Source: Kalmanozyma brasiliensis GHG001
Taxonomy: Eukaryota; Basidiomycota; Ustilaginomycetes; Ustilaginales
NCBI RefSeq assembly: GCF_000497045.1
Contig: NW_015961948.1
Location: 1,054,001-1,118,000, forward strand
DNA: 64,000 nucleotides
Reading direction: 5' to 3'
The position numbers and the translations under genes were made by a program. Shown piece by piece: positions 21,055-31,700 of the stretch. The notes beneath the pieces are model-generated. The model was not told the DNA's origin, made no database searches, and saw only the letters and a program-made list of their open reading frames with translations. Numbering within the stretch: the stretch's first letter is position 1; the number at the start of each line of letters is the position of its first letter.

Positions 21055-23832
21055 ATGAACCACCAGCACGCCATCACCGGCCTCGGTCTCAGGATGGATG
21101 GCCACAATCCTCTGTCCGACTTGACCAACCTCGTAGCATCGCCTCGCCATTCTGCCACTGGTGCCGCTCAGGCTGCAGAACCGCTTCAGGCACAGACAGT
21201 CGCGAAACCCAGCGACCACGTGAACGCAACCCACGAAGCGAGCTACGACGCTGGATCGCAAGACACGCTCATGGAGCCCTCTCCAACGGCCCAGATCTTT
21301 CACAGTGCTCGTACCGACGAAGGGGTCGCGTATTCAAGCGGTGCGCTCTGTCCGTCGCAGGAAGAGCCGCACGTAGAAGAAGCAGCTCCGCACCAGTCTG
21401 ACGCGCAACCCGTTTGTCTGACCCAGGCTTACGGCGTGGACACGAGCTACAACCCCGTCGGCGTCCAAGCGGAGAATCCAGCTCCCCACCACTACCTTCA
21501 CAGTCCGACTCGAGGTTCGGGCTCGCAAGCCATGACTCAAGCGCATCTCGGCCCTGACGACGGGCAGCAACTGGGTCACACCATCGGAGAGCAGGCTCAC
21601 GCTTCTGCCTTCCTGCCCAAGCTCGAAGCGTCACCTGGTGTCCAGCAATACCAGGCCAGGTCGTACCCTTGCTCTCCCGGCTCTCCAACCAATCGACCCC
21701 AGACTCTGTCGCAATCAGAGCTGCGCTCGCTAAGCAACAATGCCAATACTATCGCCGGTCGCCATGCGTATTCGCACAGATCCAGTCACAGCCTCAGCCA
21801 GGCCACAGCCTTCACGTCAAGCACGCCTCATCACGGCATTCTCCCTCAATACCACTTTAGCGCGCCTGTTTCGCCTTCTGACAGCCTAGGCCGCGGTCCA
21901 TACGACGCAATCTTTCAGTATCCGAGTCAGCGGCACGAGACGGGTCCCAGCGCGGCCGATCACGCCCATCTGCAGCGCCACAACGGTGCCCACGGCATCG
22001 CTCGCAACTCGGTTGTGTCGACGGCTCCGTCAATGAGGTCGGCCTCGCCCTCGGCAAGCCTAGCGTCCACATCGATGACCTCCATCTCGCCCCTGGGCAG
22101 CGCTCGCTTCAATGCCGATGGATCGTTCACCTCGCAGGAGACTTCCTTCGATAGCTGGTCGAATGCCGCCTCGGGCTCCTTTAGTCGCGCCTCTTCCACC
22201 TCGGACGACGTCTACGCAGGCGACTTGGGCTCACTCGGCCTACCCTTATCTCGCGCTACGCCCAAGCCGAAGAGGAAGCTTCGCAACATCGACCGCAAGA
22301 TGATCTGCGACTTTTCTGCGTCTCATCCTACAATCAAGCAAGACGCCATCGCCGCAAAATTTGACATCGAGAGGAGCACCGTCAGCAAAATCCTCAAGAA
22401 CAAGGAAAAGTGGCTATCGGTCGAGCCTGGAAGCGAAGCCGCAAGGATCTCGAAGCACCGGGCTGTCAAGTTCCCGGCGGTCGAGGATCAGTTGGCTAGC
22501 TGGATCGCTGAGTTCAAGACGCGCGGCGAAGGCGTTCGTGACTCGACCATCCGACAAGAGGCTCTGCGCATTGCCCGAGAGCTTGGTCTCGGCGAGGACC
22601 AGTTCAAAGCATCCGGCGGCTGGATCGAAAAGTTCAGGGAACGCAACCACATCCCTAAGCTGCCGATCGCTGACGCGACACAGTCTGGACTAGCCGAGTC
22701 CCTCGGCGACTTGAAGCGATCCCCAAGCATCGGTGGGAGCCAGCTCTTCGAGGTCGGACCCCATCTCTCGATCGCCGCCCCTTCGGCATCGATCGGACAG
22801 TCGCCGGACGACGATCCTGATTCTAGTACGCATCCCAAAGCAGCCCGACGTCAGCCTTCACGAGGCAGCAAAGCAAAAGCGGCGACCCACAAGCGATGCA
22901 GGAATGACGACGCTGAACAGCACCAAGCGATGCCGGCCATGGCTCCTTTGAGTCAGGACATGGCTCGCATGCACTTTCACAGCGCCAGTCTTCCCGGCCC
23001 GGTACCCCACGCTGCTTTCTTCCAGCCTCACGTCTTCATGGGACCTCCAGCCGTCCCGCAGCCCTTTCCGCCGTACGCGGTCATGTCGCAGGGCTATGGC
23101 AAGGTGCTTTCATCGTCTCACGCCGCAGAAGGGGATGAAGCGGAGTCCGACCGCAAGCGGCGACGAGCCAGCGAGGTGACACAAGAGGCCGAGGGCGCTG
23201 TGGGTCTCGGTGCAGCATTCGACTTCCGCTTCCCTCCCGTCCCCATTTCCGCAGCACCATCACCTTCGCCTCAGCTTCCTTCGCCGGGACAGGCTTCCCA
23301 GACTCTCAGTCAGGCGGTCGTGACTCCGCAGAAAAGCAACGGTCGAGGTCGACGCGCCACGGCAAGGTCGGCTGATGGCAGCAGCCGCAATGGCTCTCGC
23401 CGAGGTAAGGGCCGGTTGTCGAATGCCAATCATGCGCCCCAGACTCCGTCTCCGCTTTCCATGTCGCCAGCAGCTGGGAGCGATGAGGCCGGCTTTCCCG
23501 CTTCCCATGCAGACGCGGAGCGCGCGATCACAGCCAGGCTCGAAAGCATCGCTGCCTCGCAAGTCTCCGGCGACAGTGCAAGCAGCATCTCAGCTGAGCA
23601 AGCCAAGCACTCTTTGGACCTCGTTCTCCGGTACCTGAGCGAACAGCCGGGCGACATTCTCCCTTCCGACCACTTTGTTGTGTTCGGTAACCTGCGTGCC
23701 AACATCGAGCACAGGATTCAGAGCGGATCTTCGAACAGTCCAGGTCCAGCGACGGAGCTGCAGTCACCTCTGCCTCTTCCAAACAGCGAGACGGTTGATG
23801 ACGTGGCGGTCCCCAGTGTCGGAGACCACTGA
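21055..23832 (+). CDS. CENP-B/pogo-type HTH DNA-binding protein
   Basis: 925 residues from the first in-frame ATG (the frame opens a little earlier without ATG). Residues about 404-455 form a Psq/CENP-B N-terminal helix-turn-helix (KLRNIDRKMICDFSASHP, AAKFDIERSTVSKILKNK). Residues about 470-532 match the second Tc5/CENP-B HTH (FPAVEDQLASWIAEF, GWIEKFRERNHI). Such paired HTH modules derive from pogo-like transposases and occur in CENP-B, in S. pombe Abp1/Cbh1/Cbh2 and in yeast Pdc2. No DDE catalytic region follows; the rest is Ser/Pro/His-rich and disordered, so this looks like a domesticated DNA-binding protein rather than an active transposase. A C-terminal block (AEQAKHSLDLVLRYLSEQPG, SDHFVVFGNLRANIEHRI) looks folded and may be an interaction domain. 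A nuclear transcription or chromosome-binding role is inference. Confidence 0.85.
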   Translation: MNHQHAITGLGLRMDGHNPLSDLTNLVASPRHSATGAAQAAEPLQAQTVAKPSDHVNATHEASYDAGSQDTLMEPSPTAQIFHSARTDEGVAYSSGALCPSQEEPHVEEAAPHQSDAQPVCLTQAYGVDTSYNPVGVQAENPAPHHYLHSPTRGSGSQAMTQAHLGPDDGQQLGHTIGEQAHASAFLPKLEASPGVQQYQARSYPCSPGSPTNRPQTLSQSELRSLSNNANTIAGRHAYSHRSSHSLSQATAFTSSTPHHGILPQYHFSAPVSPSDSLGRGPYDAIFQYPSQRHETGPSAADHAHLQRHNGAHGIARNSVVSTAPSMRSASPSASLASTSMTSISPLGSARFNADGSFTSQETSFDSWSNAASGSFSRASSTSDDVYAGDLGSLGLPLSRATPKPKRKLRNIDRKMICDFSASHPTIKQDAIAAKFDIERSTVSKILKNKEKWLSVEPGSEAARISKHRAVKFPAVEDQLASWIAEFKTRGEGVRDSTIRQEALRIARELGLGEDQFKASGGWIEKFRERNHIPKLPIADATQSGLAESLGDLKRSPSIGGSQLFEVGPHLSIAAPSASIGQSPDDDPDSSTHPKAARRQPSRGSKAKAATHKRCRNDDAEQHQAMPAMAPLSQDMARMHFHSASLPGPVPHAAFFQPHVFMGPPAVPQPFPPYAVMSQGYGKVLSSSHAAEGDEAESDRKRRRASEVTQEAEGAVGLGAAFDFRFPPVPISAAPSPSPQLPSPGQASQTLSQAVVTPQKSNGRGRRATARSADGSSRNGSRRGKGRLSNANHAPQTPSPLSMSPAAGSDEAGFPASHADAERAITARLESIAASQVSGDSASSISAEQAKHSLDLVLRYLSEQPGDILPSDHFVVFGNLRANIEHRIQSGSSNSPGPATELQSPLPLPNSETVDDVAVPSVGDH

Positions 23833-24670
23833 GCCTTCGGACCTGCGGCGGGCCCTACCTCAACTTAGCTTCTCGCTCCCGATACTTGAAGAGGACAATC
23901 TCAAGTCCGAAGGCACGCGAACTCATCGCCAGCCGCGCATATCTCGACCGGTCCGACCTTGTTCCATTGCCGCGAGCGTGCCTGCAATGCATCCAAAATC
24001 GGGCGCAGCAAGGTACAAGCACCTTTGCGCCACCCAAAAGGTCTTCCTCCTACAGACCAACTAGCATAATCATCTATTGCATCAGCTTTCGTCACCAGCA
24101 TCATATTCATACCGCTCACACACATCATTAGCTCGCAGCATCTCATCGATATCCCCATCATCAGCATCGCATTCTCAAATTTCAACCAGCATCACCATCA
24201 GCGATTCAAACAGCGCCATCATCCATTGATCAATCTAACAATCATTGCTACCGTCAACTTTTCCGGCCTGTTCAGATACCTTGACTACAGGCCAGCATCG
24301 AGCATGGCCACCTTGACTGCTCTTGACGTGACAGACAGCATTGCCGAACGGCGTAGTCACCACCGTCGCTCCGTCAAGAGTGAGGAAGTTGAAGGACTGA
24401 ACAGCGTAGGCACGTGTGGAGGGATTCTTCTCAAAATGGCTCGTGCGGGGCAACTTTGATGGAGTCCACACGGCGATAAACGGCAAGGCTTGCACGCGGG
24501 GGCGGTACCCAAATGCCGAAATCGAAAGAAACATCCAAAATGCTTTCCAGCGCCTCTGCGGTTACCGCACAGAGACCGCACTTCCATGGCAAGGCGGGTA
24601 TACACAACCGCGATTAGATCGCCTTGCTTTGTGTCCACCATCACATCCATACACCTTTCTGCTTTCAATC
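23833..24670. other. Intergenic with CAT-rich low-complexity stretch
   Basis: About 840 nt. Positions about 24065-24225 are a degenerate CAT/CATCAG low-complexity tract (ATCATATTCATACC, CATCATCAGCATCGC). The right part holds the MAPEG-gene leader. The MAPEG frame stays open upstream to about 24416, but without an ATG, so it is not part of the protein. No gene is supported. Confidence 0.5.
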
Positions 24671-25213
24671 ATGTCGATCTTCTCCGGTTCCAGCGCCATC
24701 ACTGGCGGGCCTAACTACTCGTACTACGCCGTGCCTGCCGCGTGGGTCCTGGCGATGATCCCGCACTTTGTCGCTGCTGGTATCTCGGGGGGACGATTCA
24801 AGAACGCTGCCCCTCGTCAGATGATGGCCGACCTGCTGGCTAAGAAGGACAAGACCGCGCTCGACAAGAAGATCATCCGCGCTGAAAGTGCACAGCTCAA
24901 TGCTTTCGAGACGCTCGGTCTGTTCGCCGCCGCCGTCGTTGCCGCTAACGTCGCCAAGGTGCCCAACCACCAGCTGAACCAGTTGACTGCTGGGTACCTC
25001 GCCAGCAGGGCCGTTTTCAACTTGTAAGTGCCTTCCATCGCGCTAGAGATGAGAAGAGGGGATTGGAAGCTGATCTGTTTGTTTGCGGTTTCGTACAGCC
25101 TCTACATCTACGTCACCGACGAGGCCATCGCCACCCTCCGCAGCGGCGCCTACCTCTCCGGTATTGGAATCATCTTCACGCTCTTCATCAAGGCCGGTCT
25201 GCGTCTCAACTAA
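24671..25213 (+). CDS. MAPEG-family membrane protein (2 exons)
   Basis: Join of 24671-25023 and 25099-25213 gives 155 residues. The intron (25024-25098) runs from GTAAGT to GTACAG and splits a Phe codon. The protein has about four hydrophobic segments: residues about 15-35 (VPAAWVLAMIPHFVAAG), 80-97 (LGLFAAAVVAANVAKV), 105-122 and the C-terminal YLSGIGIIFTLFIKAGL. The central motif RAESAQLNAFETLGLFAAAV matches the MAPEG signature (membrane-associated proteins in eicosanoid and glutathione metabolism; typical R-x-x-x-A-x-x-N-x-x-E). Many fungal members of this size are uncharacterised, and glutathione transferase or peroxidase activity is possible but not shown. Probably located in the ER or another internal membrane. 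The first ATG in the frame is used as start. Confidence 0.88.
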
Positions 25214-25362
25214 GAGTTTGCCGAGTGCGCCGGTGCTAGACTCAAGCTTCTTTGCTTCATTTCACACTCTCACAGAGAAGCTTATTCTCGCTCCGTCTCA
25301 TGCAGGACTTCTTTGAATCAAGCTTGTGTGATCATTCCAAGGCGTGTCCTGCTAGGCGACCA

Positions 25363-26442
25363 TCACACCGTCGCAACCGCCTCGGCGATCGCATCACCCA
25401 GCTTCTGCGTCGTGCCCTTTCCCTTCATGTCTGGCGTGAGCACGTTCCCATCTGCTCTTCCCAGCACCGTATCGATCGCCCTCAACATCGCTTCCGCAGC
25501 CTCCTTCTCCCCCAAATGCAAGAGCATCATCTGTCCCGCCCAGATCATCCCCACCGGGTTGGCAATCCCTTTCCCCATAATGTCCGGCGCAGACCCGTGG
25601 ACCGGTTCGAACAAACTCGGCCACTTGCCTTCCGGGTTGATGTTTCCACTCGGCGCAATGCCGATCGTGCCCGTCACGGCCGGTCCCAAATCGCTCAGAA
25701 TGTCGCCGTGCAAATTGCTGCCTACCACCACATCAAAGTGGCTGGGCTTGGCGACAAAGTGCGCGCTGAGAATGTCGATATGGAACTGCTCGGTTTTGAC
25801 CTCTGGGTAGTCCTTAGCCATGAGATGGAACCGACTGTCCCAGTAGGGCATGGTGATTTTGATGCCGTTGCTCTTGGTTGCGCTTGTCAGCTTCTTCCGT
25901 TTCGTTGTGCGGGCGAGATCAAAGGCGTATTTGAGGATACGATCCACGCCGATGCGCGTCATGACGGTTTCTTGGATGACAACTTCTCGTTCGGTGCCTT
26001 CGAAAATTTTACCGCCCACCTCGCTGTATTCGCCCTCGGTGTTCTCGCGGACAATCCAAAAGTCGATCTCCCCCGGATCCTTCAACGGGGACGGAACACC
26101 CTTGACCAGTCGACAAGGTCGAAGGTTGACATACTGATCGAACTGTCGTCGCATCTGCAGCAACGAGCCCCAGAGGGTGATATGGTCCGGGTGACGAGCT
26201 GGATCGCCCACAGCGCCAAAGTAGATCGCATCGAACGGACGGAGAATTTCGACCCAGTCAGGGGGCATCATCGTCCCGTGCTTGTCGAAATAGTCGCACG
26301 AGGCAAAGTCGAAGCTGGTGATGTCGAGCGTGAAGTTGAAGCGGCTGGCGGCGGCGCGGAGGGAAGCGAGACCGCATGGCATGACCTCTTGGCCGATGCC
26401 GTCGCCTGGGATCACAGCGATTTTGTAGGTCTTGCCGGACAT
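25363..26442 (-). CDS. Tartrate/D-malate dehydrogenase-like enzyme (isopropylmalate dehydrogenase family)
   Basis: 359 residues in one exon. The N-terminus YKIAVIPGDGIGQEVMP and the blocks WGSLLQMRRQFDQYVNLRP, VRENTEGEYSEVGG and SNLHGDILSDLGPAVTGTIG define the NAD-dependent beta-decarboxylating dehydrogenase family. The IPAGDG-to-Arg spacing, MRRQFDQYVNLRPCRL and GRADGNVLTPDM fit the tartrate dehydrogenase/D-malate dehydrogenase (TtuC/DmlA) branch better than Leu biosynthesis 3-isopropylmalate dehydrogenase. These enzymes convert D-malate to pyruvate or act on tartrate. The exact substrate is inference. No presequence is seen, so it is probably cytosolic. It ends about 150 nt from the convergent MAPEG gene and starts 371 nt from the divergent uL13m gene. 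The family is widespread in bacteria, so a bacterial origin is possible but untested. Confidence 0.9.
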   Translation of the reverse strand: MSGKTYKIAVIPGDGIGQEVMPCGLASLRAAASRFNFTLDITSFDFASCDYFDKHGTMMPPDWVEILRPFDAIYFGAVGDPARHPDHITLWGSLLQMRRQFDQYVNLRPCRLVKGVPSPLKDPGEIDFWIVRENTEGEYSEVGGKIFEGTEREVVIQETVMTRIGVDRILKYAFDLARTTKRKKLTSATKSNGIKITMPYWDSRFHLMAKDYPEVKTEQFHIDILSAHFVAKPSHFDVVVGSNLHGDILSDLGPAVTGTIGIAPSGNINPEGKWPSLFEPVHGSAPDIMGKGIANPVGMIWAGQMMLLHLGEKEAAEAMLRAIDTVLGRADGNVLTPDMKGKGTTQKLGDAIAEAVATV

Positions 26443-26813
26443 TGTTGCGCGCTGTCAAGGAATGAGTCTGTGTCGAGCGAGTCTAAGGATGGTGGTGAGG
26501 CTGGATCGTCCGCGTGGTGGTGAGTGAGCGGTGGGAGCAACCGTGCGAAGGTCAAGGCTGCATACTGTACCCGCTTGCTGCGGGGTCGACAGATCGCCGA
26601 GCAAATCGCCGGCTCGAATTTTTACTCATGTCGAATCGAGCAAGGCCACAAATTGTGGAAAATGCCGGATGTCGGGGCCGATTGTGAGCGAGAAGATTCG
26701 ACATTTTTTGTCGGTCGGCTCATCATCAAGCTCTCACCATCATCGACACTGACCGACGCTAGACGGTAGCTTCGGACACCTCGCATCGCTCAGGACACGG
26801 TCACGCCGCCAAG
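26443..26813. promoter_or_regulatory. Divergent promoter region, dehydrogenase / uL13m
   Basis: 371 nt between two head-to-head starts. It should hold both promoters. A CT/CATCAT-rich part (CATCATCAAGCTCTCACC, near 26720) lies on the uL13m side. No TATA box is certain. Confidence 0.5.
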
Positions 26814-27400
26814 ATGTCGCAATTCATCGGCAACGTAAGTTCTCATTCAGGCTCGACAGTCTGCATCAGACGCAGTTTGTGCTGACCCCTCCCCTCTGCT
26901 CCCCTTGTCCCTGTGCCAACCTGCTACAACCGTCATTCTGACAGTCAACCCTCGCCTTCGCGCGCACATGGCACGCCGTCTCGGCGAAAGACCGCGTTCT
27001 CGGCCCGCTCGCCGTCAACATCGCCTCCATCCTCATGGGCAAGCACAAGCCCGTCTACGACCCCTCGAAGGACTGCGGCGACTACGTGGTCGTCACGGAC
27101 GCCAAGCAGGTGGTCGTTACGGGTCGCAAGGCCGATCAGCGCGTCTACCGTCACCACACCATGTTTCCAGGAGGGTTGAAGGAGATCAAGTACAAGGAGA
27201 TGATGGAGAAGCGACCGGAGGAGATTATCCGGAAGGCGGTGAGCGGGATGTTGCCCAAGAACACGTTGAGGGATAGGAGGCTGGAGAGGTTGAAGGTGTT
27301 TGATGGGGAGGAGCATCCGTATGGACAGAATGTCGTGAGGAGGTATACGGGGGAGACGCAGGCCGGGCAAGGGTCGCAAGAGGCTGCGACTAAGGCATGA
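26814..27400 (+). CDS. MRPL23: Mitochondrial ribosomal protein uL13m (2 exons)
   Basis: Join of 26814-26834 (seven codons, MSQFIGN) and 26945-27400 gives 158 residues. The intron (26835-26944) starts GTAAGT and ends CTGACAG. After splicing the sequence continues STLAFARTWHAVSAKDRVLG and has the uL13 landmarks: MGKHKPVYDPSKDCGDYVVV, VTGRKADQRVYRHHTMFPGG, and the region RKAVSGMLPKNTLRDRRLERL. This corresponds to bacterial L13 and yeast Mrpl23, a structural protein of the mitochondrial large subunit. Length fits. The start of the mature protein resembles the bacterial one, so targeting may be by an internal or weak N-terminal signal. Codon use in the last third shifts from C-ending to G-rich codons. 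Confidence 0.92.
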
Positions 27401-27959
27401 GGGGTTGCTTGCAGGATCGCAACGCGAGAAGGAGACCGTCACCCAGGAGTTGATGTCGGGACCGACTTTCAGAGGTCATTGTCATGCGGCGAGACGCCTC
27501 TCGCTCACTCTCGGCGGATCTGCTACTCATCTGGGCTCCCTTCCTCTCCATCGACTTGTTCGCATAGTTGACTATCCCACCATCCGACATATGTACTTGT
27601 ATCGTATTCATTCCATAGAAGCCCATCAGCTTTCACAGTTTACCTGGTCCCCCATCACGCCATGCACAGAGTCCGGGATTTGACATCTTCATCAAGTGCT
27701 CTAGGCAGAGTAGGTGACCAAGAGAACAGCGCTGGAACTCGGCAGGCAGATCTTCGCACACACTTGCACGCTCCTGTGAGTGAGCGTGGGTTGAGATTTC
27801 CGCCCACAGGCCGCCACATTTTTCTTTGCTGAATCACTCGCTCACTGGACCCTGAACCGCTTCTTGCCTTTCGAGCTTGGCGGTTGTTGCGAGGCTTGCT
27901 TTCCTTCCACCTTCCTCCCATTCACACGGCATTCTCACAAAGCCGAGCTCTCTCCCTTG
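27401..27959. other. Intergenic, nothing recognised
   Basis: About 560 nt between two + strand genes. No coding segment, RNA gene or repeat of note. The frame of the next gene is open upstream to 27864 but has no ATG before 27960. Confidence 0.5.
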
Positions 27960-28568
27960 ATGAGATTACGAGATTACGCCATGTCAGGAAACAGTGCGAG
28001 GATGATCAGAACGGCATCGAGGACAGTGTCCCTGCATCAGACCAGGCCGCCGGCGTCAAGCGGTCCCTCATGCGCCAGCACCAGCGCTCGAGGTCTGTCC
28101 ACTTCCACAAGACGGCCTTCCTTCTCCAGCTTCTTCGGCTGGCTCTCCCGATCGGGTCCGAGCACTAGTCAAGACGATTCGTCTTTGAGCTCGTCTCGTC
28201 TCAGTGCAGACCCGGCGTCAATAGCTTCGGATCGCGGCGGATCCGCCGTCCGAGCGTCAAGCACACCCTCCTCTACCACAGCATCAGCACCATCAGCATC
28301 ACCATCATCATCACACCTCGCTACAGCATCAGCATCATCATCCTCAACAACGTCACCGTCAACCCCGCCCTCGCCGCCCACTTCCCCCTCCTCAGACGCC
28401 TCGAAAGCAAACCTGCCAATAAAGGGCAAACTTCTCGCGCGGGACCAGGAGCTGCTCGCCAAGCTGCTCGATCGCGAGGGTGGCTCGGCGGGCGTTTCCA
28501 TCGTCAATGGGCGCTACGAGGAAGGGCTCGGGCCCGAGACCAAGAAGAACATGTTTAGGCTTATATGA
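27960..28568 (+). CDS. Small Ser-rich protein, probably mitochondrial; function unknown
   Basis: About 202 residues from the first in-frame ATG (27960); a second ATG at 27981 gives MSGNSARMIRTASRTVSLHQ, which looks like a mitochondrial presequence (Arg/Ser/Thr-rich, no acids until about residue 60). Residues about 70-150 are Ser/Thr/Ala/Pro repeats encoded by a CAT/CAG-type microsatellite (28280-28348). The last 48 residues look folded (GKLLARDQELLAKLLDREGG, VSIVNGRYEEGLGPETKKNM), and this is where any homology would be expected. I do not recognise a family. Its 3' end lies 167 nt from the convergent long orphan gene. The C-terminal block being of more ordinary composition than the rest supports a real gene. 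Confidence 0.65.
   Translation: MRLRDYAMSGNSARMIRTASRTVSLHQTRPPASSGPSCASTSARGLSTSTRRPSFSSFFGWLSRSGPSTSQDDSSLSSSRLSADPASIASDRGGSAVRASSTPSSTTASAPSASPSSSHLATASASSSSTTSPSTPPSPPTSPSSDASKANLPIKGKLLARDQELLAKLLDREGGSAGVSIVNGRYEEGLGPETKKNMFRLI
28280..28348 (+). repeat. Coding CAT/CAG microsatellite
   Basis: A run of CAT, CAG and CAC triplets (GCATCAGCACCATCAGCATC and so on) inside the small mitochondrial-like gene. In the reading frame it gives Ser/Ala/Pro. Slippage would change protein length without breaking the frame when whole triplets are gained or lost. Confidence 0.75.
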
Positions 28569-28735
28569 GCGTCAATACGAGCGAACGAATGGACAGGGGC
28601 GTGGTGTGCGATGGAAGGAACGTGTGGATTGGATTAGTGAACGAATGCGTGCGTGCGCTGATTGACGAAGGAGCGTCTTTGACTGGTCAAGTCTGCGATG
28701 GTACAGTGGAACTTTTGGAACGGAAGATGGCGCTC

Positions 28736-31700
28736 TCAGCGCTGGAGCTGTGCGCTACTGGGCACGACACCGCCATACAGCGACACAAGTGGTGGCATTC
28801 GGGGTCGGGACCGCGAACCGACTCTCGCCGTCTGAGCAAGCGTCGGCGGCAACAAGTAGGCCCGCTGCTGGGCTTGCAGATACGCCTGAGCATGGAGATT
28901 GGTCATGCTCATGGAGAGACGTGGGTCCACATACGGCTGCTGGAGCGGGCTGTGCATGAGCGCGGCGGTCGGGCTCGTGGACAGCATGGTGGGCGAAACG
29001 GGGATGTGAAGCTTCGACGAACTCTGGTGCGTCCCCGACTGGGGTGGTGCAAGTTGCTGAGTCGATGTAGAGGCACTCAGCTGGCCGGCAGCAGGCTTGT
29101 GCGATACCCGTCGCTGCGCGACCTGTGGCGTCATTGACAAGGCTGCCAGGCTCCGATGGTGGCGCAGCGTTGGCTGTGCGGGTGCAGCAAGGCTGGCCAT
29201 CGACGTGCTCCTCCGCTCTTCGACTCGCGTCGAGGCCGCCGTCGGTAATATTGGTAGACAAGGGCTATTTGCTGGCGGAAGATGTTGTCCCTGCGCGACA
29301 GACGTCCTCGATCTTCGCTGCCCCTCTGGCTGTGCGTACAGGTTCCTATTCGACTTTGAAGCCATTGGGTCCGTTTGCAGAAAGGCTGCATTCCGATGAT
29401 CCGCCTTCGACCAAGGTCCCTGTTCGAGACTCGGCGAGCTTGGTGAGCTGCCTGGCTCGGGTCTGTTGTGTCCCAACAGTGGGTTGCCAGCTCCGTAGTT
29501 GGGCTCCGCCAGCAACACCGACTTCCGCGTGAAGCTACGTCTCTCCCTCGACTCCTGCAACGCTCTTTTGTTGTCCTCCCAAGACTGCGCCTGCAACGCT
29601 GCTGATCGCTTCTGATGAAGTCGCTGTGCCTCGATACGCCTTGCTTCCTCTTCTCTTGCTTTCCTGTCTTGGTCCTCCTTTTCTCGAAGCATCTCCCTCT
29701 GGCGAAGGAACGCGATCTCGTTCTCGAGTTTCCTAACCCTGTCTTCTTCGATGGTCTTCTGAGCTCGTAGAGCTTGCTGCTGCCCCGATGCAAAATTCTC
29801 GCTGCTGTTCTTGCTGTCTTGCTCCTTGAGCTCGATTGCCTCTGGCATCGACGAGGCGCTGCCATTCTGGTGCATTGTGCTAAACGCGGCAGGACCTTCT
29901 GACGCGGAACGTGCTGGTCGCGACTGTGACGAGAATGCGGGCGAGAGCAGCTGAGGACTTCGGGGTGCGAGCCAGGGCGCGAGTCTCTTTTGCTTGTTCG
30001 ACGGCGAAGCATGTGTAGAGTCACCGGGCGAGTGAGGTGGTGACAATGCGTGTCGATCCAGATTTTCGCAGACGTCACTTTCGCTGGCCGAGAATAGTCC
30101 TGAGATGCGCTTTGACTTGATTCTCCGTGATCGGATATGCGCTGTGACTCTCGACCTCAACTCCTCCTGTGTCGAGGGAAGGCCAGCAAGGATACGGATC
30201 CTCGGCGAGAAGGAGAGCCCGAGTGCTGGCGAGACTGACGTTCTTGTCTCTGGCTGAGAGCCCAGCTTGAAGGCGCCGGACAAGAGCACCTCTCCTGGTG
30301 CAACGTTATCCGCAGGCAAAGAGATCACCCTCCTGTCGAGGAAGCTGGGTCTGTGGGCCCAAGCTACGATACCATTCCTATCGCTCTTCTGTCCAGGGTG
30401 CATCCCAAACATGCCGCTGAGTCTTCGACTGGTCGTATCGCAGGGGGCCGACGAGTCCTCTGGCAGCTGCGGTGCAGCAATAGGCGGAGTCGCAAGCGCT
30501 TCAGGGCTGACCGTCTGCGCCTTGTGTAGGGCCTTTGCAACTTGCTCCGTTGGAATGCTGCTACTGCCGTATCGACGCTGGAACCACGAGATCTCGACCT
30601 CCTCGGCGATTGCGAGCTTTTCGCGACGCAGCTTGCGCATGACCTCGGTCCTGGCGAGCGCAATGCGCAAGTTCCTCGAGTAGCTATTGGTGCTCGAATG
30701 CTGGCGAAGCTTTGAGATAGCATTGATCGAGCGAGGAAAGCTAAGATCGTCGTTGCTGTACATGCTCTCGCCGGCTGCAATGACAGGAACGAGAGGTTGT
30801 GCCTCGGCATCGCCAGCTAGAGCTGATGCAAGATGAACGTGCACTTTGAGCAATGTGCAGTTGTAGAGCGCTCTCTTCGCAGCTGAGTCGAGTCCGGGTG
30901 ATCGAGACGATGCAGTGAGGAGCTCTTTGCTGGACGAGGACGCTCCTGCCTTTGCAACTGCACCGGAAAGAGGAGATGGAGAAGACGCTTTGGTCTCATC
31001 CGAATACTGAACTGCGACAGGAGTGCTGTGGGCCGGCTCGACCTCAGACTTGTCATCGGCACATTTGGCATCGTCGTCGCCATATTCGTCTTCTGAGTCC
31101 GAGTCATTGCTGAACAAGCCTTTACGGTACTTTCGCTGGACTGCAGCGTAGGTCCGCGACTGGGATCTCTCGGCATATTCTTTCGCCGCCTCTTGTGTCA
31201 AAATTTTACGACCGTCTGTTGCTCGCAGCAGTGGAAATCGAGCGGTTGATGGCGATCTCAAGTTAGGCGAACTCGAAGCGAAGTGTGAGGTATGTCCCGC
31301 TGGGCTCGAAGTAGTGGACGACGGGTCCGCTCTTCCTCCTATAAAAGACGATTCCGAAAGCAAGACGTTTTGGTCGCCGCTATAGTCGAGGACAGCTCGC
31401 AGAAAGTCAGAATCACCGTCCTCCTTGATCACTGCAGAGATCTCTCGGTGTGTTGCAGCTGGCGGAGCAAGTGAGGCGACTGTCACGGATGGCGACAGAA
31501 GGACGCTTTGCTGGTTTGACGATCCGATGAGGCTCAGTCCGCTTCTTGAGCTAGTGTCGAAGGTGTCATCTGCTCGGGGGCTCGGATTGTTGGCGAAATC
31601 GCCTCGCGGTGTCTGCGGACTGATGCATGCGGCGCTGTCACCGGAAGTGCCGACGTCCGGCTTCTGTTCGGCCGGCATAACGACGCCGGAAGGGAGGCTG

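Noticed and set aside
24416..24670. In-frame N-terminal extension of the MAPEG protein
   Set aside because: There is no ATG in the extension, and the family starts close to the ATG at 24671.
25252..26523. 423-codon + strand frame opposite the tartrate/D-malate dehydrogenase-like gene
   Set aside because: Antisense shadow caused by codon bias; the minus strand carries all conserved dehydrogenase motifs.
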